From contig NZ_FXAG01000026.1 in NCBI RefSeq assembly GCF_900177275.1, positions 1 through 64,000 of the forward strand: 64,000 bases of DNA, in the 5' to 3' direction. The notes beneath the pieces are model-generated. The model was not told the origin of the DNA and searched no databases. It worked only from the letters and a program-made list of their open reading frames with translations. Each line of letters starts with the position of its first letter. The stretch's first letter is position 1. Made by a program: the position numbers and the translations under genes. Shown in pieces: positions 27,428 to 36,349 of the stretch. This DNA is from Pseudogulbenkiania subflava DSM 22618 (GTDB lineage: Bacteria > Pseudomonadota > Gammaproteobacteria > Burkholderiales > Chromobacteriaceae).

Positions 27428-28648
27428 TTATGCATCCGCGGATGCAAGAACGGCTGGCATAAATGAGAAATGCCAAATGAGCAGTCCAAACGCGGCGATT
27501 GTGCCCAAGATAATGAAGGCCATGCTGTAACCGTAGTGATGCGCAATCATGCCTCCCAGTGCCGGGCTCAGTGAGGCACCGATGCCCTGAATCGCCATGA
27601 CGGCGCCGAGTCCAATGTTGATATGTCCACTGCGCCTGAGTATCTGGGCCACCAATCCCGGCAGCGTCACACCAAGCAAGCCGGCGCCGATGCCGTCGAG
27701 TATCTGTACCGGAATCAATGCCCAGCTGGAATTCCAATAGCCGGCGATCAATCCGCGCACTGGCAGTGCCAGCAAAGCTGCCATCACTAATGTCCTGTAT
27801 CCATAGCGAGTGGCAAACCGCCCTGCCAGCAAGGCCACGGGGATCATCACCAACTGTGCCACAACGATGGTCGATGCCGTGAAGGCACTGGGGTCGGCCA
27901 GCCCTTGCGAGATGATGGATTGGGTAAGCAAGGGCAGCATCGCGGCGTTGCCAAGGTGAAACAGCATCATCGTGATGGCCAGCACCTGCAAAGGAACCGA
28001 ACTTATCAGCACCTTGCCGATCGATGTTCCGGGGGTGTCATTTTGAACCCCTCTTTCCAGCCCGCGTGCAACGTCGTGGTCAATGTCCTGCGGCTGGATC
28101 TTCGAGATGCAGACCAACGAACCGACGGCCATGAGAGCCATCAGGATGAATACGGCAGGCAAGCCCCAGTAATAACCCAGCAGCCCAGCCAATGTGGCCG
28201 ATACCACGTTGCCGGTATGATTCCATGCTTCATTGATGCCCAGTTGATGCGGTAAGCGCTCGTGCCCGACGATGCCCAAGGTCATGCTCATGACGGTTGG
28301 GCCGATGAGTGCACCGACAATGGCAGTGCTGATCTGGGAGCCCACCGTGACGGCAAACGATGGAAAGATGAACAGTGCCAGCGCGCCGACGATGATGAGG
28401 ATGACGCCAAGAGTCAGCAGCAATCGCTTGGACCGGGAGGCATCGATCAGCGCACCCAGCGGCGTGGTCGCCAGCATGCCGGCGATGCCGCCGATGGTCA
28501 TGATGTAGCCGATATCATCCGCCCCCCAGCCTTGTCCAATCAGGAATGCGCCAAGAAAAGGGCCCAGCCCGTCGCGCACATCGGCAAGAAAGAAATTGAG
28601 TCTCGACAACCATGTTATGGAATGCGAACGCGCGTGCGTAGCCGTCAT
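27428..28648 (-). CDS. MFS transporter
   Basis: A 406-residue, roughly 12-helix major facilitator. The opening WLSRLNFFLADVRDGLGPFLGAFLIGQGW and the TTPLGALIDASRSKRLL loop 2-3 are recognisable. The second half carries ALLAGRFATRYGYRTLVMAALL. I do not recognise a closer relative or substrate. It lies 9 nt after a small DMT-type membrane protein gene on the same strand, so they are likely co-transcribed. The gap to nfeD contains no clear terminator. Confidence 0.85.
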   Translation of the reverse strand: MTATHARSHSITWLSRLNFFLADVRDGLGPFLGAFLIGQGWGADDIGYIMTIGGIAGMLATTPLGALIDASRSKRLLLTLGVILIIVGALALFIFPSFAVTVGSQISTAIVGALIGPTVMSMTLGIVGHERLPHQLGINEAWNHTGNVVSATLAGLLGYYWGLPAVFILMALMAVGSLVCISKIQPQDIDHDVARGLERGVQNDTPGTSIGKVLISSVPLQVLAITMMLFHLGNAAMLPLLTQSIISQGLADPSAFTASTIVVAQLVMIPVALLAGRFATRYGYRTLVMAALLALPVRGLIAGYWNSSWALIPVQILDGIGAGLLGVTLPGLVAQILRRSGHINIGLGAVMAIQGIGASLSPALGGMIAHHYGYSMAFIILGTIAAFGLLIWHFSFMPAVLASADA

Positions 28649-28657
28649 GATGACCTC

Positions 28658-29005
28658 TTATCCGATGGGGCCTTTGAAAATAAAAAATGCGCCGAGGCAA
28701 ATAAACGCGAAGCCCGCCACATGATTGATGGTGAATTGTTCGCCAAGGTAGACGACAGAAAAGATGGAAAACACCACCAGGGTGATGACTTCCTGCATGG
28801 TCTTCAGCTCGGCAGCGTTGTAGACGCTGTGCCCGATCCGGTTTGCCGGCACGGCGAAGCAATATTCGACGAAGGCGATCAGCCAGCTGATCAGGATGAC
28901 CACGTACAAGGGCTTGTTTTCAAACTTGAGATGGCCATACCAAGCGACGGTCATGAAGACGTTTGATACGAGCAGGAAAACAATGGGGAGAATTTGGGGT
29001 GACAT
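28658..29005 (-). CDS. DMT-superfamily small membrane protein (DUF486)
   Basis: A 115-residue, four-helix membrane protein of the DUF486 family: ILPIVFLLVSNVFMTVAWYGHLKF, VVILISWLIAFVEYCFAVPANRIG, VITLVVFSIFSVVYLGEQF and VAGFAFICLGAFFIF. It resembles half of a drug/metabolite transporter, and such proteins probably dimerise. Function is unknown. It precedes the MFS gene by 9 nt. The gene upstream (29087) is separated by about 80 nt. Confidence 0.85.
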   Translation of the reverse strand: MSPQILPIVFLLVSNVFMTVAWYGHLKFENKPLYVVILISWLIAFVEYCFAVPANRIGHSVYNAAELKTMQEVITLVVFSIFSVVYLGEQFTINHVAGFAFICLGAFFIFKGPIG

Positions 29006-29086
29006 GTGCAGTGTTTCTTTTCGATGACGAAGGCATTGTCGTCTCGCCCGGCCGGACGGACGAGACGATGCGAGATGGTCAATGTA

Positions 29087-29767
29087 TCAAGGGGCGCGGT
29101 CGTAAATCGGCTGGAGCGCCGACAGGCTGGTGCCCAAGCTGATTGCTTCCAGCGAAGTGCCGTGGACATTGCGCGTCCCTAATCCGGATGCGGCAAACGG
29201 CGCGCCTTGCTGTACCGGGAGGCGCAGACTATCGGGAGGAAAGCGAACGATACTGCCATCGGTCAGGATGACGCCGTTGGCTTCGCCGCGTGGACCGGTC
29301 AGCACTGTCTCAATGCGCCCTTCCACCTGTTGAGTCTGCAAGCGCTGGGCGCGCAAATGGGGAGGGAGCGGCTGGCTGTCGCCGATAGCAGGAGGCTGGT
29401 TGAATACCGTTTGCGCTGTCGTTAGGTTGACGATGGCGTCGGCGTTGACGGTGCCGCGTGCTTCGAAACGCCCGAGGACCCGAATCATCTGTCCGGGCTT
29501 GACGGCGCGAGTGAGTGCATCGCTCATGTGGGGAGGAAGCTTGACGATGGTACCATCCGTCAGGCGCAGCCCGTCCACTTCGCCATAGGGATTGATCAGC
29601 ATGCGCTTGACCTGGCCTTGCGCAACCGGCGGTACCACCATGCCGACGGAAGCAAAATGGTCCTGCGGAGGCAGCGGCGCTTCTGCCGGACCGGGTGGCA
29701 GTGCATTGGCATTCGCGGCAAACAGACTAATGGCCAGAACAATGGCCGAGGATGTATAAGTCGACAT
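29087..29767 (-). CDS. Secreted protein with two tandem repeat domains, function unknown
   Basis: A 226-residue exported protein (signal peptide MSTYTSSAIVLAISLFAANANA). The mature part contains two related domains: residues about 50-115 (GQVKRMLINPYGEVDGLRLTDGTIVKLPPH...) and about 147-212 (GRIETVLTGPRGEANGVILTDGSIVRFPPD...). The shared pattern G-x-I/V-x5-GxxGExxGxxLTDGoIVxxPP suggests a duplicated small beta-barrel (OB-like), but I do not recognise a named family. AAGGAG precedes the ATG. A sigma-54 promoter and upstream dyads sit in front, next to an NtrC-type two-component system that probably drives it. Confidence 0.75.
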   Translation of the reverse strand: MSTYTSSAIVLAISLFAANANALPPGPAEAPLPPQDHFASVGMVVPPVAQGQVKRMLINPYGEVDGLRLTDGTIVKLPPHMSDALTRAVKPGQMIRVLGRFEARGTVNADAIVNLTTAQTVFNQPPAIGDSQPLPPHLRAQRLQTQQVEGRIETVLTGPRGEANGVILTDGSIVRFPPDSLRLPVQQGAPFAASGLGTRNVHGTSLEAISLGTSLSALQPIYDRAP

Positions 29768-29804
29768 GACAACTCCTTGAGGTAATGGACTGCACCATCA
29801 CATT

Positions 29805-29820
29805 GGCAAAAGCCGTGCCT
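29805..29820 (-). promoter_or_regulatory. Sigma-54 (-24/-12) promoter of the duplicated-domain secreted protein
   Basis: On the minus strand the sequence AGGCACGGCTTTTGCC has GG and GC separated by exactly 10 nt, matching the consensus TGGCACG-N4-TTGC at all positions but the first T. Transcription should start near 29794, giving a leader of about 27 nt with AAGGAG before the ATG at 29767. A 10-bp inverted repeat (29769-29778 with 29824-29833) spans the promoter. Confidence 0.72.
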
Positions 29821-29866
29821 GCAAAGGAGTTGTTTTAAATCAATGGGTTAAATATTGTTCTGTGGC

Positions 29867-29916
29867 GAGGCTGTCCGTATTGGAGACACCGGGGTGTCAC
29901 CTGGGCGGACAGCCTC
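29867..29916. promoter_or_regulatory. Nested dyads, candidate enhancer (UAS) for the NtrC-type regulator
   Basis: An outer 11-bp inverted repeat, GAGGCTGTCCG (29867-29877) with CGGACAGCCTC (29906-29916), encloses an inner palindrome, GACACC-GG-GGTGTC (29885-29898). The block lies 47-97 bp upstream of the -24 element and just after the regulator's stop codon. That is the expected place for enhancer sites of a sigma-54 activator. It could instead, or also, form a terminator stem for the regulator gene, but there is no T run. Confidence 0.5.
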
Positions 29917-29935
29917 CGTCGCAAGGGTGGAAAGC

Positions 29936-31285
29936 TCAGGCAAGACCGAATTCGTCGAGTTTGCGATACAGCTGTTGGCGAGATAAGCCCAGGCGGCGGG
30001 CTGCATCGGCACGGTTTCCCGCCGTTGCTGCCAGCGCACGTACGATCATTTCTCGCTCGACGTAGGCAACAGCATCGGCCATGCTGCCATTCCAATCGAT
30101 ATCCGGGCGTGATGCAGAGCCCGCATTGGCTTGCAAGCCGATATGCTCGGCATCGATGAACTTGCCATGGCTGAGGATTGCAGCACGCTCCATGGCATTA
30201 CGCAATTCGCGCACATTGCCTGGCCAGTGATGAGCCAGCAGCAACCGGGCGGCTGGGGGAGTGAGCTGTTTGGGTGTCTCGCCACCGATCAGCCGCAGGA
30301 AATGTTCGGCCAGTTGCAGCACATCGCTGAGACGCTCACGCAGCGGCGGCAAGACCACCGGCACCACCTGAAGCCGATACCACAAATCTTCCCTGAAGCG
30401 GCCTTCCTTGACCGCCGTCGGCAGATCACGATGGGTTGCCGCCACGATACGCACATCGACAGGGATCACCTGGCTGCCACCGATTGGTGAGATTTCCCGC
30501 TCCTGCAACGCCCGAAGAATCTTGGCCTGGGTCGGCAGGGGCATGTCACCGATTTCATCGAGGAACAAAGTGCCGCCGTCGGCTTCACGAAAACGCCCGG
30601 CCCTGTCGTTGACGGCGCCGGTAAAGGCCCCTTTGACATGGCCGAATAATTCGCTCTCCATCAGGTCGGTCGGAATGGCCGCGCAGTTGACGGCAATGAA
30701 CGGTTTGGCGGCACGCACACTGTTGCGATGCAGGGCCCGCGCCACCAACTCCTTGCCTGTGCCGGTCTCTCCCAGGATCAACACTGTCGCATCGCTGCCC
30801 GCGGCAAGGCCGATGCGCTTGAAAACCTGGCGCATGGCTTCACTGCTGCTGACCAGCTCATCACGATCGGCGGATGTGCTGTCCCCCGATGGCGATCCGG
30901 CTGCATCGTGTCCAGCGTCGGAAATCTGCTTTTGTTGCAGTGCCCGCGTCAGCGTCTCCACCAATGCCTGTCGTGCTACCGGCTTGGTGAGATGATCGAA
31001 GGCCCCTAGGCGCATCGCCTCGATGGTATTGCTGCCGCTGGCGTAGGCGGTCAGCATGATGCATGGCACCTGCGAAACCTGTTTTGCCTGGCGCAGGAAA
31101 GCCAATCCATCCTGACCGGGGAGCCGCAAATCGACGATAGCTGCATCCACTACCTCGGTACGCAAGCGATGCAGGCCGGCCTCGGTCGTTTCGGCCTCAA
31201 GTACGATATGACGAAGATCATGCAGCATCTCCGCCAGGCCGCCGCGAAAGGCGGCGTCATCGTCGACGATCAGGATGCGTGCCAT
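29936..31285 (-). CDS. NtrC-family sigma-54-dependent response regulator
   Basis: A 449-residue three-domain regulator. The receiver domain has the phosphoacceptor D52 ([13 protein letters not shown]). The AAA+ domain has Walker A GETGTGKE and the sigma-54 contact loop GAFTGA ([13 protein letters not shown]). A Fis-type helix-turn-helix is at the C-terminus ([26 protein letters not shown]). It is overlapped by the end of the kinase gene (16 bp), so the two are coupled. The likely target is the sigma-54 promoter at 29805-29820, 115 nt downstream of its stop codon; other targets elsewhere are possible. Confidence 0.93.
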   Translation of the reverse strand: MARILIVDDDAAFRGGLAEMLHDLRHIVLEAETTEAGLHRLRTEVVDAAIVDLRLPGQDGLAFLRQAKQVSQVPCIMLTAYASGSNTIEAMRLGAFDHLTKPVARQALVETLTRALQQKQISDAGHDAAGSPSGDSTSADRDELVSSSEAMRQVFKRIGLAAGSDATVLILGETGTGKELVARALHRNSVRAAKPFIAVNCAAIPTDLMESELFGHVKGAFTGAVNDRAGRFREADGGTLFLDEIGDMPLPTQAKILRALQEREISPIGGSQVIPVDVRIVAATHRDLPTAVKEGRFREDLWYRLQVVPVVLPPLRERLSDVLQLAEHFLRLIGGETPKQLTPPAARLLLAHHWPGNVRELRNAMERAAILSHGKFIDAEHIGLQANAGSASRPDIDWNGSMADAVAYVEREMIVRALAATAGNRADAARRLGLSRQQLYRKLDEFGLA

Positions 31286-32628
31286 GGCAACTCCATTTCA
31301 AAACATGCCCCTTGCGGCCTCTCCGTCAATGCAATTTGACCGCCATGCGCCTGTACGATTTCACGCGCCAGGGTGAGTCCCAATCCCGTACCGCCGGGAC
31401 GCGCGGTGGTGAAAGGTTCAAAAATACTGTCACGCAGCTCGGCTGGTATGCCTGCCCCATCATCGGCGACCCATAGCAGCAGGGCGCCGTTTTGCCGGCG
31501 CCGTGCGCCGAGTTCTATCACACCGCCCCGACCGGTATGCGCCAGCGCATTGAGCAGCAGGTTGTCCAGCGCCCGCGCCATCTGCACCGGATCCAGCACG
31601 GCAGCGCGCGCTGCCGTGTCGGGGTCAATGTTCAACTCGATATGAACCCCATTTCTTGCGGCGGTCTCGGCATGGGCCTGCTCCCGCTCGTCCAGCCACT
31701 CACCCAGATGAAGCGCCTTGCGCTCGACGCGAAACGGCTGGGTCAGCGCCAACAGGCTGGAAACCAATGCCTCCAGGCGTGCCGTCTGCGACAGAACCGA
31801 CTCCAGCGCGCCTGCCACACGCGCTTCGCGTACATCCGCCGGAGCGGCGAGCGCATTTTCAGCCTTCATGCGCATGGTGCCCAGCGGATTGCGTATTTCA
31901 TGCGCCAGGCCGGCCGATACACGTCCGAGCGTAGCCAGTCGTTCTGCCTGGGCCAACTGCTCCGACAGCTGTGCCGACTGCCGTCGCCAGCGCGTGAGCG
32001 TCCAGCCTAGCCACACGCCAGACACGATCACCAAACCCAGCAACAGACCCAGGGCGACGATCAACTGGTTCAATATCTCGGCGCCGATCACGGGCACACG
32101 CTTGAGTGTCCATGCGATCAGTCCCGTCGATTCTCCCTCGACGGGGCAGGCGGCAAACACCACCGCCTCGCGCAAACCAGGCCGTACATCGGAAATCAGG
32201 CTGGCGGAGTCCTGCGCCCGCTGTGCCGTGGATGCGATCCGTTCCAGTTCGGCGCTGGGCGGGTCGCGTTTGATTCCGGTGCCGTCATAGGTGGGGAAAG
32301 CATAGGCGACCACACCCTGTCCGGACTGCCAGAAACCGCCCTCCATACCGGGCTCGTCGCGCAGAGCAAGATCGATTACCGCCTGTGCTGCCGACGGAGT
32401 GACCGCTGCTGCGGCACCGTTGGCGTGCACGGCTGCCAGCCGGGCACGCACAGCGCCGGCACGGATCGTCTCGCAGCTGATCGAGGCGTGGCTTCGTGCC
32501 TGTGCAATCTGCGACGCAGCTCCCTGGCGGCTCAATTGCAGTAACAGCCATGTCAGTATCAGCGCAACGGCGGCAATCGATACCCAGAGAATCAGGAGAT
32601 CGCGTTTGATGGTTTTTTGGGCTGACAG
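31270..32628 (-). CDS. Membrane sensor histidine kinase, apparent CTG start
   Basis: A 452-residue NtrB-like kinase when read from CTG at 32628. There are two membrane helices (about 12-33, [20 protein letters not shown], and about 186-212). A periplasmic sensor of some 150 residues lies between them. The H box has H243 in [13 protein letters not shown], and the HATPase domain has N box [11 protein letters not shown] plus DDGAGIP and [13 protein letters not shown]. No ATG, GTG or TTG lies between the upstream in-frame stop and the first helix, while GGAGG stands 6 nt before CTG. Starting at TTG 32535 would delete the first helix. It partners the downstream response regulator. Confidence 0.85.
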   Translation of the reverse strand: MSAQKTIKRDLLILWVSIAAVALILTWLLLQLSRQGAASQIAQARSHASISCETIRAGAVRARLAAVHANGAAAAVTPSAAQAVIDLALRDEPGMEGGFWQSGQGVVAYAFPTYDGTGIKRDPPSAELERIASTAQRAQDSASLISDVRPGLREAVVFAACPVEGESTGLIAWTLKRVPVIGAEILNQLIVALGLLLGLVIVSGVWLGWTLTRWRRQSAQLSEQLAQAERLATLGRVSAGLAHEIRNPLGTMRMKAENALAAPADVREARVAGALESVLSQTARLEALVSSLLALTQPFRVERKALHLGEWLDEREQAHAETAARNGVHIELNIDPDTAARAAVLDPVQMARALDNLLLNALAHTGRGGVIELGARRRQNGALLLWVADDGAGIPAELRDSIFEPFTTARPGGTGLGLTLAREIVQAHGGQIALTERPQGACFEMELPWHAS

Positions 32629-32747
32629 GGGGTGCCTCCTTGGAGCAACGTGGCGGCCTGATCCTATGCGACGTTCATGGGGCCGTCAAAATGCCTCGGT
32701 GACGGCCAAGAACCCAAGGTTTGGATTGGTATTCTTCTTGGGCGAAG

Positions 32748-34340
32748 TTACTCTTCCTCGTCCTCGCCGGATTCCAACGCTAGGTGTGAAGCCAGTTGCT
32801 TGTTGGACTTGATTCCCAGCTTGCGCAGCTTCTCGGCACTGGTGATCAGGTTGCCGCGTCCGCTCTGCAGTTTCTTCATCGCGTCGCCGAACGTATCCCG
32901 GGTGGTGTCGAGCTGCTTGCCGAGCTTTTCCATGCTGTCGACGAAGCCGACGAACTTGTCGTACATCGCACCGCTCTGCCGGGCGATCTCCTGGGCGTTC
33001 TGGTTCTGGTACTCGTAGCGCCAGATGCTGGCGACGGTGCGCAGCGTCGCCAGGAGCGTGCTTGGGCCGACGATCATGATGCGCCGCTCGAACGCTTCGT
33101 TGAACAGGCTCATGTCGTGTTGCACCGCCAGCAGATAAGCCGGCTCAACCGGTACGAACATGAACACGAAATCCAGCGTGTTGAGCTTGTACAGATCCTG
33201 GTAGCGCTTCTCCGACAGCGTGCGGATGTGGGCGCGGATGGCGGCGATGTGCGCCTTCAGTTCAGCTTCGCGCAAGGTGTCATCGCCGGCGGCGGTGTAG
33301 CGCACGTAGGCGTTGAGCGAGACCTTGGAGTCGACCACCAACTGCTTGCCTTCCGGCAGGTCGATCACCACGTCCGGCTGGTAGCGGCGGTTGCTGCCGT
33401 CCTCGGTTTCCACGGTGTCGGACACCTGTACGCGGTACTCGCGGTCTTTGTGCAGGCCGGAGGTCTCCAGCACCTTTTCCAGCACCATCTCGCCCCAAGT
33501 GCCCTGCGCCTTGCTGTTGGCGCCGGTGAGCGCGTTGGTCAGCGCCACGGCGTCGTGGTTGAGGCGGGTGTTGAGTTCCTGCAGCCGGCGCAGCTCCTGT
33601 TCCAGAGTCAGGCGCTCTTTCGAATCCTTGTCATAGGTGTCTTGTACCAGCTTGCCGAAGTTCTGAATGCGTTCGTGCAGCGGGGTCAGCAGTGAGCCCA
33701 GGTTTTCCTTGTTCTGCTCGGTGAAGCGGCGCGATTTTTCCTCGAGGATTTCGCTCGCCAGTGCCTTGAACTGGTTGGATAGCGCCTCCTTGGCCTCGTC
33801 GAGCAGTGCCAGTTTCTCGCGTGTTTGCTGGCGTTCCTTGTCGAGGGTGGTGACCAGTTCCTGTTCGCGTGCGGTCAGCCGGGTGATGTCTTCGGCCAAC
33901 CTCGTGGCTAGTTCGCGTTCCTTGATCACCTGCAGCTGCGAGGCTTCCAGTTGACGCCCTTGCTCGGCGCGCGCCGCCAGCTGGCTTGCGGTATCGCGCA
34001 GCTCTCGTGTCAGTTGCTCGATGGCACGTTCGCGCTCGCCCAGCACCTGCTCCAGTTCCGGTACGCGCTGGGCACGGGTGGCATAACTGGCAATGCGCTG
34101 TTGGCTGTCGGTCAGTTGCTGGCGTGCTTCGGCCAACGTCGTGGCGAGATCGCGCTCTCGCATTTTCAGCTCTTCGACCTGCATCTGGCAGGCTTTCAGC
34201 TGGGCGCCGAGCGCCGCGTTGTCGGCTTGCCCTTCACCGCGGCCGCGCTGGTATTCGGTCTGGGCGCGCGATTTCTGCACCGACCACAGCGCCGCTCCGC
34301 CGACGATCAGGCCAACCAGCAATCCGATGATAATTTCCAT
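32748..34340 (-). CDS. rmuC: DNA recombination protein RmuC
   Basis: A 530-residue RmuC. It has an N-terminal membrane anchor (IIIGLLVGLIVGGAALWSV) and a long coiled coil at about 30-230, rich in Glu, Gln, Leu and Arg. The conserved nuclease-like RmuC domain contains GTWGEMVLEKVLETSGL, YQPDVVIDLPEGKQLVVDSKVSLNAY and DFVFMFVPVEPAYL. RmuC limits inversions at short inverted repeats and acts in DNA maintenance at the membrane. The acidic tail is ESGEDEEE. A hairpin (32681-32688 with 32700-32707) lies between it and the kinase gene. Confidence 0.93.
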   Translation of the reverse strand: MEIIIGLLVGLIVGGAALWSVQKSRAQTEYQRGRGEGQADNAALGAQLKACQMQVEELKMRERDLATTLAEARQQLTDSQQRIASYATRAQRVPELEQVLGERERAIEQLTRELRDTASQLAARAEQGRQLEASQLQVIKERELATRLAEDITRLTAREQELVTTLDKERQQTREKLALLDEAKEALSNQFKALASEILEEKSRRFTEQNKENLGSLLTPLHERIQNFGKLVQDTYDKDSKERLTLEQELRRLQELNTRLNHDAVALTNALTGANSKAQGTWGEMVLEKVLETSGLHKDREYRVQVSDTVETEDGSNRRYQPDVVIDLPEGKQLVVDSKVSLNAYVRYTAAGDDTLREAELKAHIAAIRAHIRTLSEKRYQDLYKLNTLDFVFMFVPVEPAYLLAVQHDMSLFNEAFERRIMIVGPSTLLATLRTVASIWRYEYQNQNAQEIARQSGAMYDKFVGFVDSMEKLGKQLDTTRDTFGDAMKKLQSGRGNLITSAEKLRKLGIKSNKQLASHLALESGEDEEE

Positions 34341-34642
34341 TTTTTATCAGTGCCTTGTCGCGATGATTTCAAAGATGGGTTGAGGTTTTGGCCGCCGTGT
34401 GTCAAGTGGCAAGCATCAACTAATCAATGATTTACTGCCGTTTCTCAAACCAGGTTCGTAAAAGAGTATTGCAGGATGCCGACACTCAGCCGGCTGCAGC
34501 AATTTGATTCTGGTTATTTTCTTGCAAAAATAATGGCTTACGAACAACAGTTGCAAAAGATCGTGAACTGTTGATCTGCTTGATTTCTGATGCTCATTCC
34601 TTTTGTTTGCAATGGCTTGTCACGCTCTGTTCAAGCTAGTTA
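34341..34642. other. 302-nt gene-free stretch between rmuC and recJ
   Basis: This region is AT-rich relative to both flanking genes. It contains a weak AT hairpin (TTATTTT 34514-34520 with AAAATAA 34527-34533) and two TTGCAAAA words, but no convincing small gene, RNA or strong terminator. It should carry the rmuC promoter; I could not place -35 and -10 boxes with confidence. Confidence 0.4.
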
Positions 34643-36349
34643 TTAGCCACCCTGCCCGCGCGCTGCCAACTGCCAATGATCGAGGTAAATCTGCAGCTCC
34701 TTGCGGCTCTGCCATTCGTTGGCCACTACCTGGTATACCGCCTCGATCTCGTCCGGCAGCCAGTCGACCTGGTTGAAACGCATGGCGTCGAATTCCAACC
34801 CATCCTTGAACAGCCGCAGCTTGAGGTGCTTGTCGCCGACGATGCGCTGGCTCAGTACACGGAAGCGATCGCAGAAAGTCGGCGGCGGGAAGCCCTGCCC
34901 CCATACCTGTGCCGCCAACTCCTCGGCAAAGCCGAGATGTAGTTCACGCGGCCCGAGGCTGCCGTCGGTCTCCAGCGTGCGCGTCAGCTGCTGCTCGCTC
35001 ATCCATTCGCGCGCCACGGTTTCGAAGGCCTGGCAGAAAGCGGGGAAGTCGGCTTCGGAGATGGTCAGGCCGGCCGCCATGGCATGGCCACCAAACTTGC
35101 GCAGCAGGCCGGGGTGGCGCTTGGACACCAGGTCGAGCGCGTCGCGCAGGTGGAAGCCAGGAATCGAACGGCCCGAGCCCTTGATCTCGCCCTCGTCACC
35201 CGGGGCGAATACGATGGACGGGCGATGGAAGCGCTCCTTGAGGCGCGAAGCGACGATGCCGACCACACCCTGGTGCCAGTCATCGCGGTATAGGGCCAGG
35301 GTGTGGCGCTCGGCCGGGTCGATGCTGGCGAGCACCGCCAGCGCCTCGTCCTGCATGCCGTGCTCGATCTGGCGCCGCTCGCGGTTCAGTGCATCCAGCT
35401 CTTGCGCCAGTTTCATGGCCTGGCTTTCGGTGGCCGCCAGCAGGCAGGCGATGCCGAGGCTCATGTCGTCGAGCCGGCCGGCGGCGTTCAGGCGCGGGCC
35501 GAGCGTGAAGCCGAGGTCGAAGGTGTTGGCCTTGTGGGCCATGCGCCCGGCGACGCGGAACAACGCCGCAATGCCCGGTACCATACGCCCGGCGCGCATG
35601 CGGCGCAGGCCGTTCTCGACCAGGATGCGGTTGTTCTGGTCGAGCCGCACCACGTCGGCCACGGTGCCGAGCGCGACGTAGTCGAGCAGTTCGCCGAGGT
35701 TGGGTTCCGGCTTGTCACCGAATGCTCCCCGCGTGCGCATCTCGGCGCGCAGCGCCATCAGGACGTAGAACATCACGCCGACGCCGGCCAGGTTCTTGGA
35801 CGGGAACGGGCAGCCGGGCTGGTTGGGGTTGACGATCAGCGCATCCGGCAGCGTGTCGCCCGGCAGGTGGTGGTCGGTGACCAATACCTCGATGCCGCGC
35901 GCCTTGGCCGCTTCCACACCGGCTACGCTGGCGATGCCGTTGTCGACGGTGACGATGATGTCGGGCCGGTGCTGCGCGGCCAGCTCGACGATCTCCGGCG
36001 TCAATCCATAGCCGTACTCGAAGCGGTTGGGTACGATGAAGTCGACGATGGCGCCGTGCGCTGCCAGGCCCTTCATCGCCACGCTGCAGGCGGTGGCGCC
36101 GTCTGCATCGTAGTCGGCCACGACCAGCAGTCGCTCGCGCCGGACGATGGCGTCGGCCAGGCGGCGTGCCATGGCGTCGATGTTCTTGAGTTGCTGGAAC
36201 GGCAGCAGCGCCTTCAGGCTGCAGTCGAGTTCGGCATGGCTGGTGATGCCACGCGCGGCGAACAGGCGTGCCATCAGCGGGCTGATGCCTTGAGCCTGTA
36301 GGGTGGCGTGGTGGTCTGGCGGGACGGAGCGGGTCTGGATGCGAGTCAT
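34643..36349 (-). CDS. recJ: Single-stranded DNA 5'-3' exonuclease RecJ
   Basis: A 568-residue DHH-family nuclease. Motif I is VVADYDADGATAC, motif II is VTVDNGIA, and motif III VTDHHLPGD gives the name-giving DHH. The DHHA1 RNA/DNA-binding domain contains GFTLGPRLNAAGRLDD and the GGHAMAAGLTI block, followed by the OB domain. RecJ digests single strands in recombination and mismatch repair, needing Mn or Mg. The ATG at 36349 overlaps the stop of the upstream gene by 4 bp, so the two are translationally coupled. A longer reading to 36400 has no support. Confidence 0.95.
   Translation of the reverse strand: MTRIQTRSVPPDHHATLQAQGISPLMARLFAARGITSHAELDCSLKALLPFQQLKNIDAMARRLADAIVRRERLLVVADYDADGATACSVAMKGLAAHGAIVDFIVPNRFEYGYGLTPEIVELAAQHRPDIIVTVDNGIASVAGVEAAKARGIEVLVTDHHLPGDTLPDALIVNPNQPGCPFPSKNLAGVGVMFYVLMALRAEMRTRGAFGDKPEPNLGELLDYVALGTVADVVRLDQNNRILVENGLRRMRAGRMVPGIAALFRVAGRMAHKANTFDLGFTLGPRLNAAGRLDDMSLGIACLLAATESQAMKLAQELDALNRERRQIEHGMQDEALAVLASIDPAERHTLALYRDDWHQGVVGIVASRLKERFHRPSIVFAPGDEGEIKGSGRSIPGFHLRDALDLVSKRHPGLLRKFGGHAMAAGLTISEADFPAFCQAFETVAREWMSEQQLTRTLETDGSLGPRELHLGFAEELAAQVWGQGFPPPTFCDRFRVLSQRIVGDKHLKLRLFKDGLEFDAMRFNQVDWLPDEIEAVYQVVANEWQSRKELQIYLDHWQLAARGQGG

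Noticed and set aside
32536-32747. Frameshift or truncation of the histidine kinase N-terminus
   Set aside because: The frame is open upstream through a complete membrane helix to a CTG with a perfect ribosome site, so a rare start codon explains it without damage.
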